NCBI RefSeq assembly: GCF_001294645.1
Contig: NZ_CP011868.1
Coordinates: 5,983,424-6,047,423 of the forward strand
Reading direction: 5' to 3'
DNA: 64,000 nt
Origin: Pseudonocardia sp. HH130629-09
Lineage (GTDB): Bacteria; Actinomycetota; Actinomycetes; Mycobacteriales; Pseudonocardiaceae
In this document: one piece after another, positions 6,613 to 16,055 of the stretch
How positions within the stretch are numbered: the first letter of the stretch is position 1
How the letters are laid out: every line of letters begins with the position of its first letter
Notes under the pieces: model-generated
What the model was told of the DNA's origin: nothing
The model's database searches: none
Seen by the model: only the letters and a program-made list of their open reading frames with translations
Program-made: the position numbers and the translations under genes

Positions 6613-7932
6613 TCACAGCGCCTCCCGGAACAGGTCCTCGATCTGCTCCACGCTCGCCGTGCGCGGGTTGGTGGTCAGGCAGGCGTCGCCGAGGGTGAGC
6701 CGGGACAGTCGCGGGAGGTCGGTCTCGCGCACCCCGATGGCGGCGAGCCCGGTCGGGACGCCGACCTCGTCGGCCAGCTTGCGGACCTCGGTCGCGACCA
6801 TGTCCACGGCCTCGTCGCCGGGCATCCCCGGCCGGGCGGGCAGCCCCATGGCCTGGGCGATCGGGACGAAGCGCGCCGCGTCGGCGTCGGAGGCCGAGCC
6901 GTTGAAACGGATCACGTGCGGCAGCAGCACGCCGTTGATCAGGCCGTGCGGCAGGTCGAGCATGCCGCCGACCTGATGGCTCATGGCGTGCGTGGCGCCG
7001 AGGATCGCGTTCGTGAACGCCAGGCCCGCCTCGAGCGCGGCCTGCGCCATCGCGGTGCGGGGGCCGTCGTCGTGGCGGCGGATCATCGTGGTCGGCAGGT
7101 TGGCGTGGACGAGTGCGACGGCGTGCAGCGCGTGGGTGTCGGTCAGCGGGCCGTGGGCCAGCGACACGAACGCCTCGATGCCGTGGGTCAGCGCGTCCAG
7201 GCCGGTCGCGGCGTTGAGCCAGTCCGGCATGGTGACGAGCAGCCGCGGGTCGATCACCGAGACGTCCGGGACCAGGGCCCGGCCCATGATCGTGATCTTG
7301 GTGAGGCGCTCGGTGTCGGTGATGATGCAGAACTGGGAGACGTCGGCGCCGGTGCCCGAGGTCGACGGCACCATCACCAGTGGCGGGATCGGGTTGGCGA
7401 TGCGGTCGATGCCCTCGTAGTCGAGGATCGTGCCGCCGTTGGCCGCGAGCAGGGCGACGCCCTTCGCGGCGTCGATCACCGAGCCTCCGCCGATGCCGAT
7501 CACCACGTCGCAGCCGGATCTCTCGTAGCGCTCGAACCCGGCCTGGATCTCGTGGTCCTTCGGGTTCGGGGTGATCTCGTTCCACAGCTGGGGCCGCAGA
7601 CCGGCGGCGCGCAGGTGGCGCAGGAGCTCGGCGGGCCACCCGGCCTCGGTCACCCCCGGGTCGGTGACGACGAACGGGCGCCGCGCCCCGAGACGCAGCG
7701 CGGCGTGGGCGGTCTCGGGCAGCGAGTCGGGCCCGAACACGATCTCGGGCGCATGGAACTTCGACAGCCGCGGTCGGGGCTCCCGCGGGCACTGCGCCGC
7801 GCGGACCGTGTACCCCTCGTCGGCACCGGCGCCGCCGGTCCCGCCGTCGAGCACCAGCACCGTCTCCCGCGCCACGGCGCGGTCCGCCCCGTGCCCGGGG
7901 ACGACGGTGCCTGCCTGACCGGTGAGGACCAC
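6613..7932 (-). CDS. Iron-containing (group III) alcohol dehydrogenase
   Basis: This 439-aa enzyme has a nucleotide-binding N-terminal half (GIGGGSVIDAAKG; STSGTGADVS) and an all-helical metal-binding C-terminal half. Ligands are visible in TGLDALTHGIEAF and ATHAMSHQVGGMLDLPHG. The GTG start at 7932 follows GGAGGAGG by 6 nt. The ~50 residues before the catalytic fold are extra compared with many relatives. Together with the downstream kinase and regulator it looks like the propanediol-dehydrogenase plus MnoSR arrangement of mycobacteria. It probably oxidises a short-chain alcohol or diol to the aldehyde, but the substrate is not readable from the sequence. The 188-bp upstream region separates it from xdhC. 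Confidence 0.9.
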   Translation of the reverse strand: MVLTGQAGTVVPGHGADRAVARETVLVLDGGTGGAGADEGYTVRAAQCPREPRPRLSKFHAPEIVFGPDSLPETAHAALRLGARRPFVVTDPGVTEAGWPAELLRHLRAAGLRPQLWNEITPNPKDHEIQAGFERYERSGCDVVIGIGGGSVIDAAKGVALLAANGGTILDYEGIDRIANPIPPLVMVPSTSGTGADVSQFCIITDTERLTKITIMGRALVPDVSVIDPRLLVTMPDWLNAATGLDALTHGIEAFVSLAHGPLTDTHALHAVALVHANLPTTMIRRHDDGPRTAMAQAALEAGLAFTNAILGATHAMSHQVGGMLDLPHGLINGVLLPHVIRFNGSASDADAARFVPIAQAMGLPARPGMPGDEAVDMVATEVRKLADEVGVPTGLAAIGVRETDLPRLSRLTLGDACLTTNPRTASVEQIEDLFREAL

Positions 7933-8120
7933 GCTGCCCTCCTCCTGCTCCGTGATGGTCGACGGCCCGCCCCGGACGGCGGGCGGCTCGGTCACGAGCG
8001 TGTGTCCCACGGTACAGGGACCCCCCTCTTTCCCGGCCTCTCGATCGGCGGGCGGCGCGCGGAGCCGCAGGTCGGCGGCGAGCACGTCACGCCGCCGACC
8101 TGGCCGAAAGCGGGGGGATG

Positions 8121-9228
<1,108 letters not shown>

Positions 9229-9236
<8 letters not shown>

Positions 9237-10410
9237 TGCGCACCACCTCGAGCAGTCTCTCCAGCGTGTCCAGGCTGTGCCCGGCCAGCAGGTCGTCCAA
9301 GTGCGGAAGTGCCGCGACTATGCCCCCCTGGACCGGGGCGTAGCCGTCCTTGCCCGCGTGCGGGTTGACCCAGATGAGCCGATGGGCCAGCCGGGACAGC
9401 TGCTCGGCCTGGGTGCCGAGCAGCTCGGTGCCGCCGCGCTCCCAGCCGTCGGAGAAGACGACGACGACCGCCCGGCGGGCAGCCCCGCGGCGTCCCCAGC
9501 GGTCGACGAAGGCTTGCAGCACCTCGCCCAGCCGGGTGCCGCCCGACCAGTCCGGGATGGCTCTCCCCGCGGCGCGCAGCGCGTGCTCGGGGTCGCACAA
9601 CCGCAGCTCACGGGTGATCCGGGTGAGCCGGGTGCCCAGGGTGAACGCCTCGACCGAGCGCGGCGAACGACGGACGACGACGTGGGCGAAGCGCACGAGC
9701 GCGTCCGCGTAGGGCTCCATCGACCCGGACACGTCGATCAGCAGCACGACCTTGCGCGGCCGGCGCGAGGTGTCGCGCCGGGCGAGCCGGAAGATCTCGC
9801 CCTGGTTGCGCAGCGCCGCGCGCAACGTGCGCTGCGGGTCGGCCTCACCGTGCCGGTTCCGCCTGCGCCGCCGCGACGCCCGGGTCGGCGGCTCCGGTCT
9901 GAGCAGGGTCATCAGCCGGCGCAGGTGCTCGCGTTCGGCGGGGGAGAGCTCCCCGACGTCGCGGTTGCGCAGGATCTCCGCACCGGTCGCGGCGGCCTTG
10001 ATCTGCGGGCCGTCGGCGTCGTCGGAGTCGTCCTCCCCGTCCTCGCGGCCCGGCAGCAGCGCGGCCAGCTTCGGCGGTGCGGGGGGGCGGTCGTCGCGGT
10101 TGCTCGACGGACGGTTGCCGGTCGGCTCGAACCAGGACGGGAACGCCAGGTCGTACCGGACGATGTCGTCGGGGTCGGCGCACAGCGTCAGCCGGCCGGC
10201 CCAGTACGCCTGGTCCCGGTCGGTCACGTCCACGGTGTCCAGCGCCTCCAGGTAGGCGGTCACCCGGTCCTGGGTGACCGGGACCCCGGCCGCGCGCAGG
10301 ACCTCGGTGAACCCGACGAATCCGGTCAGCAGCTCGTCGGTGGTGCCGGTGGGCTCCGCCGCGGGCGGCCGGGGCGGGGCCGCCGGGGACGGGCTCGGGG
10401 GAACGGTCAT
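9229..10410 (-). CDS. VWA domain protein, CoxE-like
   Basis: The 393-aa protein has a von Willebrand A domain in its C-terminal half, with the MIDAS motif DVSGSM and further metal-site residues in WSGGTRLGEV and VVVFSDGWERGG. The N-terminal half carries an acidic/basic linker (GREDGEDDSDDADG; ASRRRRRNRHGE). CoxE proteins work with CoxD-type AAA ATPases to mature the active site of CO dehydrogenase-like enzymes. The ATG at 10410 lies 10 bp after the ATPase stop. The ORF continues 41 codons upstream but overlaps coxD and lacks family features. Confidence 0.9.
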
Positions 10411-10420
10411 CGCGGCCGGG

Positions 10421-11314
10421 TCAGGACGCCAGCAGGGTGTCGAGCTGCTTGTGGACCCGGTCGGCGTCCTCCCGGTACTTGAGGACGGCGCCCAGGGTGC
10501 GCGCCGCCGACTCCGGGTCCAGGTGCCGGGCACCGATCAGCTGCAGCGCCCGCGCCCAGTCCAGGGTCTCCGCGACGCCCGGCGGCTTGATCAGGTCGGT
10601 GTGGCGCAGCTTCTGCACGGCCCGCGCGACCGACGCGGCGAGCCGCTCGGGCACCTCGGGCAGCCTGCTGTGCAGGATCTCGATCTCGCGCTCGATGTTC
10701 GGGTGCTCCAGCCAGAGGTAGAGGCAGCGGCGCTTGAGCGCGTCGTGCACCTCCCGGGTCCGGTTCGAGGTGAGGACGACGACCGGCGGTGTCGCGGCGC
10801 GCACCTCCCCGAGCTCCGGGATGGTCACCGCGTGCTCGGTGAGTACCTCCAGCAGGAAGGCCTCGAACTCGTCGTCGGCGCGGTCGATCTCGTCGATGAG
10901 CAGCACCGACGGGCTGGTGCGCAGCGCCTGCAGGATCGGGCGGGCCAGCAGGAAGCGCTCGTCGTAGAGGCCTGCCTCGACCGTGTCGGGGTCGAACCCG
11001 TCGCGGCCGCTCGCGGCCTCCAGGGTGCGCAGGTGCAGCAGCTGACGGGGGAAGTCCCAGTCGTAGAGGGCCTGACCGGAGTCGATGCCGTCGTGGCACT
11101 GCAGACGGATGAGCGGTGCGCCCAGCGTGGCGGCCAGTGCCTGGGCCAGCGCGGTCTTACCGGTCCCCGGCTCGCCCTCGCAGAAGAGCGGACGGTTCAT
11201 GCGGAGGGCGAGGAAGGCCGCCGTCGCGAGACCGTCGTCGGCGAGGTAGCCGGTCGCGCGCAACGCGTCGGCGAGCTCGGCCGGGCTCCCGGGGCCGGGT
11301 GCGGTGTCGTTCAC
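10421..11314 (-). CDS. MoxR-family AAA ATPase, CoxD-like
   Basis: This 297-aa MoxR/CoxD-type ATPase has Walker A GEPGTGKTAL, Walker B VLLIDEIDRAD and sensor-1 VVLTSNRTREVHD. In the CO dehydrogenase system CoxD helps build the metal centre together with CoxE. The GTG at 11314 fits the family's N-terminus; no strong Shine-Dalgarno precedes it, so the message may be leaderless. It is the first gene of the coxD-coxE-xdhC operon. A second MoxR/VWA pair, from a different branch, sits next to the methanol dehydrogenase near 58-60 kb. Confidence 0.92.
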   Translation of the reverse strand: MNDTAPGPGSPAELADALRATGYLADDGLATAAFLALRMNRPLFCEGEPGTGKTALAQALAATLGAPLIRLQCHDGIDSGQALYDWDFPRQLLHLRTLEAASGRDGFDPDTVEAGLYDERFLLARPILQALRTSPSVLLIDEIDRADDEFEAFLLEVLTEHAVTIPELGEVRAATPPVVVLTSNRTREVHDALKRRCLYLWLEHPNIEREIEILHSRLPEVPERLAASVARAVQKLRHTDLIKPPGVAETLDWARALQLIGARHLDPESAARTLGAVLKYREDADRVHKQLDTLLAS

Positions 11315-11854
11315 CGAACCAGCATGCAGGACGAGCGGTGAACGAGGCCACAGCAGGAGGGGCCCTCCTCCCCGCGCGGGCGGGTCGAGCACCTCGCCCT
11401 GAGGACGAGCGAGCGGCCCGGAAGGTTCGAGTTGCTTCCGAATCAGAAATGTTCATGACCGCGTGATAGATCCGTGATGTGACGTCGTTGACCAGTACGT
11501 TTAGGGAGAATCTGATAATTACACGCTTGTTACAGTGATTCCGCTCACGGGGCCCTTCGTTGACGAATTCTTTCCGCCCATTCACCTTTCTGTCGGTCGG
11601 TCCACCGGATCGGCCACCTGAACGAGCAACACATCCGGACCCGCCGCGCCGAACCACCCCCGTCCCGCGGCTGTCCGGTCCGTCGAGGAACGGAACGGGA
11701 CGGGGACGAGAGAGACCACCTCCGCGGACGTCATGGACGTCGCTCCCCGGTCCCGATCGACGCACCCGCGACGACACGGCGGGCACACCTGTGCCCAGGG
11801 GACCTCCTGTGCGGAGTGTGTGTGTCCTCGGGCCGGCGCGGTGGGAGCGAAACG
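11315..11854. promoter_or_regulatory. Long AT-richer leader between coxD and rpf
   Basis: This 540-bp divergent region contains the least GC-rich DNA in the window (about 11430-11600), for example TTTAGGGAG and CTGATAATTACACG. It probably holds promoters for both directions. TTGACC at 11488 and GATAAT at 11514 resemble -35/-10 boxes but are 20 bp apart. The 250 bp before the rpf start are again GC-rich and could form structure. I found no match to the ydaO (c-di-AMP) riboswitch signatures. Confidence 0.4.
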
Positions 11855-12418
11855 ATGACCAAGGGACCCAAGGGCCGAAGTCTCCTGCGCATGGCTGCGG
11901 CGGGTGTCGTCGCGGTCGGTGCGACGGCTGCGATCGCCGGCACCGCCAACGCTGCCCCGGACAGCGTCTGAGACCAGCTCGCCCAGTGCGAGAGCGGTGG
12001 CAACTGGTCGATCAACACGGGCAACGGGTACCACGGCGGGCTGCAGTTCTCCCCGTCCACCTGGGCCGCCTTCGGTGGTTCGGGTTCGGCGGCCAACGCC
12101 AGCCGCGCCGAGCAGATCGCGGTCGCCGAGCGGGTGCTGGCCGCTCAGGGCTGGGGCGCCTGGCCGTCCTGCTCGAAGAAGCTGGGTATCACCGGCTACT
12201 CGGCCGACACGAGCAAGCGCGTGAAGGCGTCGGCCCCCGCCGCGTCCGCGCCGAAGAAGGCCGCCGCCCCGGCCGCCGGCGGGTACACCGTCAAGGCGGG
12301 CGACACGCTGAGCCGGATCGCGGCCGCGCACGGCACCTCGGTGGCGAAGCTGGCCGCCGCGAACGGCATCGGCAATGCGAACGTGATCAGCGTCGGTCAG
12401 GTCCTGAACCTCGGCTGA
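11855..12418 (+). pseudogene. Resuscitation-promoting factor with in-frame TGA (rpf, LysM type)
   Basis: The frame encodes a 187-residue Rpf protein, a secreted muralytic enzyme, interrupted by one TGA at 11969-11971 (codon 39). Before it is a signal peptide ending AGTANAAPDSV. After it come the catalytic Rpf domain (DQLAQCESGGNW, with the active Glu) and a C-terminal LysM (YTVKAGDTLSRIAAAHG). The stop replaces the tryptophan that precedes this motif in the family; the paralogue at 14464 has TGG there. The change is therefore TGG to TGA. It could be a true nonsense mutation or a sequence error. Everything downstream remains well conserved, arguing that loss is recent or not real. Confidence 0.88.
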
Positions 12419-12500
12419 TCCCGCCGACCGTTCCCGGACCGCCATCCGGGACGGACGGCACGGGGCGCGCGGTGTCCCCAGCACCCGCCCCGGCGGACGA

Positions 12501-12546
12501 CGGCCCGGGTCCCCTTCCCCTCGTGGGGAGGCGGACCCGGGCCGTT
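12501..12546. terminator. Hairpin between rpf and moaE (bidirectional)
   Basis: An outer stem of 13 bp (ACGGCCCGGGTCC with GGACCCGGGCCGT) encloses an inner CCCC/GGGG hairpin. It lies between the convergent rpf and moaE genes. It has no U tract, as is usual for actinobacterial terminators. Confidence 0.65.
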
Positions 12547-12574
12547 CCGTCGTTCCGGGGGCGCGCAGCCGGGC

Positions 12575-13024
12575 TCAGGTGGAGTTGACCCACTCGTCGG
12601 AACCGTCGGCGAACCGCTGGTGCTTCCAGACCGGCAGCAGGCGCTTCACCTCGTCGACGAGTTCGGCGCAGGCGGTGAACGCCTCCCGGCGGTGCTCGGC
12701 GGCGACGGCGCAGGCAAGGGCCACCTCGCCGATGTCGAGCGGGCCGACGCGGTGGCTCACCGCGAGCGCCCGGACGCCGGGGGAGTGCGCGGCCACCTGC
12801 TCGGCGACCTCGGCGACGATCCGGGCGGCCGTCGGGTGCGCGCTGTACTCCAGGCCGTGCACCGACTTCCCGCCGTCGTGGTCGCGGACGACACCGGCGA
12901 AGGTGACGACCGCGCCGGCGGCGGCGTGCTCGACCAGGCGGGCGTGCTCCTCGACGTCGAGCGGCTCCTCGCCGACGGCCGCACGCAGGACCGTCGCGGT
13001 CCGCGTGGTCGCGGGATCGGTCAT
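12575..13024 (-). CDS. moaE: Molybdopterin synthase catalytic subunit MoaE
   Basis: This 149-aa protein is the large subunit of molybdopterin synthase, which inserts dithiolene sulfur into cyclic pyranopterin monophosphate using MoaD thiocarboxylate. Family hallmarks are GAVVTFAGVVRDHDGGK, LEYSAHPTAA, VSHRVGPLDIGEVA and the catalytic-site stretch VDEVKRLLPVWKHQ. The ATG overlaps the mog stop (ATGA), so it is the last gene of moaC-mog-moaE. The same trio lies next to rpfA in mycobacteria. MoaD and MoaA are not in the window. Confidence 0.95.
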   Translation of the reverse strand: MTDPATTRTATVLRAAVGEEPLDVEEHARLVEHAAAGAVVTFAGVVRDHDGGKSVHGLEYSAHPTAARIVAEVAEQVAAHSPGVRALAVSHRVGPLDIGEVALACAVAAEHRREAFTACAELVDEVKRLLPVWKHQRFADGSDEWVNST

Positions 13025-13503
13025 CGGTGGTCTCCTCCGTGCAGCTGGTCGACCGCGTGGTCGAGGACCCCGGCGAGCACGCCGAGGCCGTCCTTCACCC
13101 CGCCCGGGGAGCCGGGCAGGTTGACGATCAGGGTGCGGCCCGCGACCCCGGCCAGGCCACGGGAGAGCACGGCGGTGGGGACCTTCTCCTCCCCGGCGCG
13201 GCGGATCGCGTCGGCCAGGCCCGGGATCTCGTGGTCGAGCACGGCCCGGGTGACCTCGGGGGTGCCGTCGGTGGGGGAGATGCCGGTGCCCCCGGTCGTG
13301 ACGACGACCGCGACGCCGTCGGCGACGGCGGCCCGCAGCGCTTGCCCGACCGGCTCCCCGTCCGGTACGACGACCGGGTCCGGGGTGTCGTAGCCGCGCT
13401 CGCGCAGCCAGGCGACGATCGGCGGCCCGCCGCGGTCGGTGTAGACGCCCGCCGCGGCGCGGTTGGAGGCGGTGACCACCCGGGCGGTGCGTGCGGCGGT
13501 CAT
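13021..13503 (-). CDS. mog: Molybdopterin adenylyltransferase Mog/MoaB family
   Basis: The 160-aa protein adenylylates molybdopterin before metal insertion by MoeA. It shows the MoCF-domain motifs TTGGTGISPTDGTPEV (nucleotide/pterin binding) and NLPGSPGGVKDGL. The ATG at 13503 overlaps the moaC stop by 4 bp and is preferred over a start 5 codons upstream. It is co-directional and translationally coupled with moaC and moaE. MogA and MoaB are close relatives and the sequence alone does not separate them cleanly. Confidence 0.92.
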   Translation of the reverse strand: MTAARTARVVTASNRAAAGVYTDRGGPPIVAWLRERGYDTPDPVVVPDGEPVGQALRAAVADGVAVVVTTGGTGISPTDGTPEVTRAVLDHEIPGLADAIRRAGEEKVPTAVLSRGLAGVAGRTLIVNLPGSPGGVKDGLGVLAGVLDHAVDQLHGGDHR

Positions 13504-14009
13504 GCCCCGCGCTCCCACAGGCCGGTCTTGCCGCCCTCCTTGCGTTCGACGCGCACGGCGTCGAGCACGGCGCCCGGGTCCACGGCCTTGATCATGTCGT
13601 GCAGGGTGAGCCCGGCGACGGCGACCGCGGTCAGGGCCTCCATCTCCACCCCGGTGCGGTCGGTGGTGCGGACCTCGGCGCGGATGGCGACCCGGCCGGC
13701 GTCGCCGTCGGTGGCCGGCGCCAGGTCCAGTGTCACCCCGCTGATCGCGATGGGGTGGCAGAGCGGCACGAGGTCCGGGGTGCGCTTGGCGCCCATGATC
13801 CCGGCGATGCGGGCGGTGGCGAGTGCGTCGCCCTTGGGGAGGCCGTCGGTCTCCAGCAGGCGCACGACCTCGGCCGTGGTGTGCACCGTCCCGGTGGCGA
13901 CGGCGGCGCGGCGGCCGGGCTGCTTGTCCGACACGTCGACCATCCGGGCCGCCCCGGCGTCGTCGACGTGGCTGAGCGCGGGGTCGGGCCGGCGGTGCTC
14001 GGTGGTCAC
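13500..14009 (-). CDS. moaC: Cyclic pyranopterin monophosphate synthase MoaC
   Basis: The 169-aa enzyme catalyses the second half-reaction converting GTP to cyclic pyranopterin monophosphate. Conserved features are ARMVDVSDK near the N-terminus, GIMGAKRTPDLVPLCHPI and GVEMEALTAVAVAGLTLHDMIKAVD. The GTG at 14009 gives a protein of normal family length; the much longer ORF upstream lacks MoaC character. It is first in the moaC-mog-moaE operon and divergent from the second rpf gene. Confidence 0.95.
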   Translation of the reverse strand: MTTEHRRPDPALSHVDDAGAARMVDVSDKQPGRRAAVATGTVHTTAEVVRLLETDGLPKGDALATARIAGIMGAKRTPDLVPLCHPIAISGVTLDLAPATDGDAGRVAIRAEVRTTDRTGVEMEALTAVAVAGLTLHDMIKAVDPGAVLDAVRVERKEGGKTGLWERGA

Positions 14010-14120
14010 GCCCCGACAGTACGGGGGTCTCGGCGGGGTGGCCCTCGCCACTCCGCGTGCCCGAGGAGGGGCCTCCGGATGAGCAACGGATGTGATCTGT
14101 AGCACGTTTGTGGAACTGAT

Positions 14121-14178
14121 CGAACCGTTTGCGCGAACGTTTCCGGTTCGTGATCGGGGCTTGTCACCTGCGCAAACG
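14121..14178. promoter_or_regulatory. Nested inverted repeats in the moaC/rpf divergent promoter
   Basis: The 454-bp gap 14010-14463 contains an AT-richer patch at ~14090-14180 with two inverted repeats. CGAACCG at 14121 pairs with CGGTTCG near 14144, and CGTTTGCGC at 14126 pairs with GCGCAAACG at 14170. They may be operators or transcript hairpins for moaC or rpf. The rest of the gap (14180-14463) is GC-rich leader with no recognisable riboswitch. Confidence 0.4.
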
Positions 14179-14463
14179 CTGGACCTGGCCACCGGGTGTC
14201 CGGTACGTCCGACGCCACGCCGTGTCGCCGTCGACTTTCGCGTCGCTCTGACGTGACCTACCTTCGGTCCCGGCTCGGCCGACTCCCCCATGCGGTCGGG
14301 CTCCGGGGCCGCAACGCTCCCTGTCCGGTGGTCACCGGCCCCCCGAGGTATCGGTGTGGGACAGGGCCGATCGTCAGACGGATCGGTGGCCGCTCCCCCG
14401 GCTGCCGGTACGGGCACCCACTCCCCGGGTGCGGTTCGGGTGGCGTCACGCGGGAGACCTGCC

Positions 14464-15069
14464 ATGCCTCGTTACCGTGGGAAACACCGTAAACCGAGCA
14501 CCGCCGGCCGCACGATCGTCCGGACCGCCGTCGCCGGTGCCGTCCTCGGCGCCCCGATGCTGACCGTCGTGGGCACCGCGAACGCCGCCTCCGACTCCAC
14601 CTGGGACTCGCTCGCGCACTGCGAGAGCACCGGGAAGTGGGCCGCGAACACCGGCAACGGCTACTACGGCGGCCTGCAGTTCAGCCCGAGCACCTGGAAG
14701 GCCTACGGCGGTGGTGAGTACGCCGCGTCGGCGCACCAGGCCACCCGGGCCGAGCAGATCGCCGTCGCCGAGAAGGTCCTGGCCGCCCAGGGCTGGAACG
14801 CCTGGCCGTCCTGCTCGTCCAAGACCGGCGCGTCCGGGTCCGCCACGCCGCGGACCCTGGAGACCGACGCCGGCACCCGGGCCCCGGAGCGGGTGAAGGC
14901 CAGCGCCCCCGCGACGTCGTCCGGCGGCACCTACACCGTGAAGTCCGGCGACACCCTGGGCAAGATCGCGGCCGCGCACGGCATCGCGAACTGGAAGAAC
15001 CTGCTGTCCAAGAACCCGGGCCTCGGCGCCGGGCACCTGATCACCCCCGGCCAGGTCATCAACATCTGA
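14464..15069 (+). CDS. Resuscitation-promoting factor, LysM-containing
   Basis: This 201-aa secreted cell-wall hydrolase starts with a basic n-region and hydrophobic signal (residues ~17-38, ending TANAAS). The Rpf catalytic domain follows (STWDSLAHCESTGKWAANTG, catalytic Glu in CES; GLQFSPSTWKAYGG), then a Thr/Ala linker and a C-terminal LysM (YTVKSGDTLGKIAAAHG). It reads CESTGKW where most Rpfs have CESGGNW. It is an intact paralogue of the TGA-interrupted rpf 2 kb upstream, and the two flank the moa operon. Rpf proteins remodel peptidoglycan and help dormant cells resume growth. Confidence 0.93.
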   Translation: MPRYRGKHRKPSTAGRTIVRTAVAGAVLGAPMLTVVGTANAASDSTWDSLAHCESTGKWAANTGNGYYGGLQFSPSTWKAYGGGEYAASAHQATRAEQIAVAEKVLAAQGWNAWPSCSSKTGASGSATPRTLETDAGTRAPERVKASAPATSSGGTYTVKSGDTLGKIAAAHGIANWKNLLSKNPGLGAGHLITPGQVINI

Positions 15070-15083
15070 CCCCGGCACGACGA

Positions 15084-15114
15084 TGCCCCGGCCCCTCGCG
15101 GAGGGACCGGGGCA
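15084..15114. terminator. Hairpin terminator between rpf and mocA-like gene
   Basis: TGCCCCGG pairs with CCGGGGCA around an inner CCCTC/GAGGG stem and a GCG loop. It lies 14 bp after the rpf stop and serves the convergent mocA-like gene too. Confidence 0.75.
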
Positions 15115-15141
15115 CGGGTGTGTCGGGGCCGGTGCGGCGGC

Positions 15142-15744
15142 TCAGGTCCCGGCGAGGCGGCGCAGCTGCCCCGGGGTGTCGACGTCGTCGGGGACGGCGA
15201 CGTCGCCGCACTCGACCAGCTCCACGTCGGAGCGGCCGGCCAGGTAGTCGCGGGCGCCGGAGTCCCCGGAGGACAGTGCGACGACGCCCGACCAGTGGTC
15301 CCGGCCGATCAGGACGGGATGTCCGGGGACGCCGTCGAACGCGGCTCGCCGCAGCGACGACGGTCCCGCACCCTCGGCGACCCGGCGGATCGCCTCCGGC
15401 CCGATGCCCGGCAGGTCGACCAGGTGCACCAGCGCCGCGCCGGTGCCGGGCAGGTGGGTCAGCGATCCCAGCCCACGCCGCAGCGACGCGCCCATGCCCT
15501 CGTCCCAGTCCTCGGCGACCACGACACCGACGTCACTGCCGTCGGTGCCCAGGCCCGCACTGCGCAGCACGTCGGTGACGTCGTCGGCGCGGGCGCCGAG
15601 CACGACGGTGACCGGGCCGCACCCACCCGCCTGCAGCGCCTTGACCGCCCGCACCGCGAGCGGCTCACCGTGCAGCCGGACCAGCGCCTTCGGGGTGCCC
15701 ATGCGGCGCCCGGCGCCGCCCGCGAGCAACAGACCGGCGACCAC
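15142..15744 (-). CDS. NTP transferase, MocA/MobA-like (molybdenum cofactor nucleotidyltransferase)
   Basis: The 200-aa protein is a MobA-like nucleotidyltransferase. The N-terminal signature GLLLAGGAGRRMGTPKALV binds NTP, and ALVHLVDLPGIGP and PGHPVLIGRDHW are the usual Mg/pterin-side segments. MocA attaches CMP to molybdopterin for xanthine dehydrogenase-type enzymes, fitting the XdhC and CoxLSM-like genes here. MobA or another sugar-phosphate role cannot be excluded. The GTG start at 15744 lies 2 bp after the stop of the 60-aa gene, so the two are probably co-transcribed. Confidence 0.82.
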   Translation of the reverse strand: MVAGLLLAGGAGRRMGTPKALVRLHGEPLAVRAVKALQAGGCGPVTVVLGARADDVTDVLRSAGLGTDGSDVGVVVAEDWDEGMGASLRRGLGSLTHLPGTGAALVHLVDLPGIGPEAIRRVAEGAGPSSLRRAAFDGVPGHPVLIGRDHWSGVVALSSGDSGARDYLAGRSDVELVECGDVAVPDDVDTPGQLRRLAGT

Positions 15745-15746
15745 GG

Positions 15747-15929
15747 TCAGCGGTTGATCTCGGTGACCGGGTGCTCGTAGGGCACGCTGGCGACCGGGAA
15801 CTCGATGTCACCGAACGGCGACATGTTTCCCTGGACGCTGCCCAGGAGCTCGGTGACCGGGTGGTCGCCGTCCTCGGAGTGCGGCCAGTCCGGGTGGATC
15901 CGGTCCTGCTTCGCGGGCTTGGCGGCCAT
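15747..15929 (-). CDS. Small conserved-type protein, 60 aa
   Basis: This is a soluble 60-residue protein rich in His, Pro and acidic residues (for example IHPDWPHSEDGDHPVTELLG), with no membrane segment or known domain. GGAGG lies 5 nt before the ATG, and the GC3 pattern is normal. It is just upstream of the mocA-like gene and divergent from the helicase-domain gene. In M. tuberculosis a small hypothetical gene (Rv0863) occupies the equivalent place between the moa genes and the helicase-domain gene. Whether they are homologous is an inference from position. Confidence 0.72.
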   Translation of the reverse strand: MAAKPAKQDRIHPDWPHSEDGDHPVTELLGSVQGNMSPFGDIEFPVASVPYEHPVTEINR

Positions 15930-16055
15930 CGCGTCCTCCAGCGTCGTCGTCCGGTCCCGAGCGGGACCGCGGCAGTGTCCTGTGTCCAGTATCGCGGACG
16001 CGGGCGCGGCTGTCCGCCCCGGTGCGCCCGCGATCGTCCGACTACCCTGGCGACG

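Noticed and set aside
11600..11854. ydaO (c-di-AMP) riboswitch upstream of rpf
   Set aside because: rpf genes often have one, but the diagnostic GGGGTGAATCC and CCTCGTAGGCG-like segments are absent here and upstream of 14464.
11969..11971. TGA as selenocysteine codon in rpf
   Set aside because: The position is Trp in the family and no SECIS-like context or selenium genes are visible.
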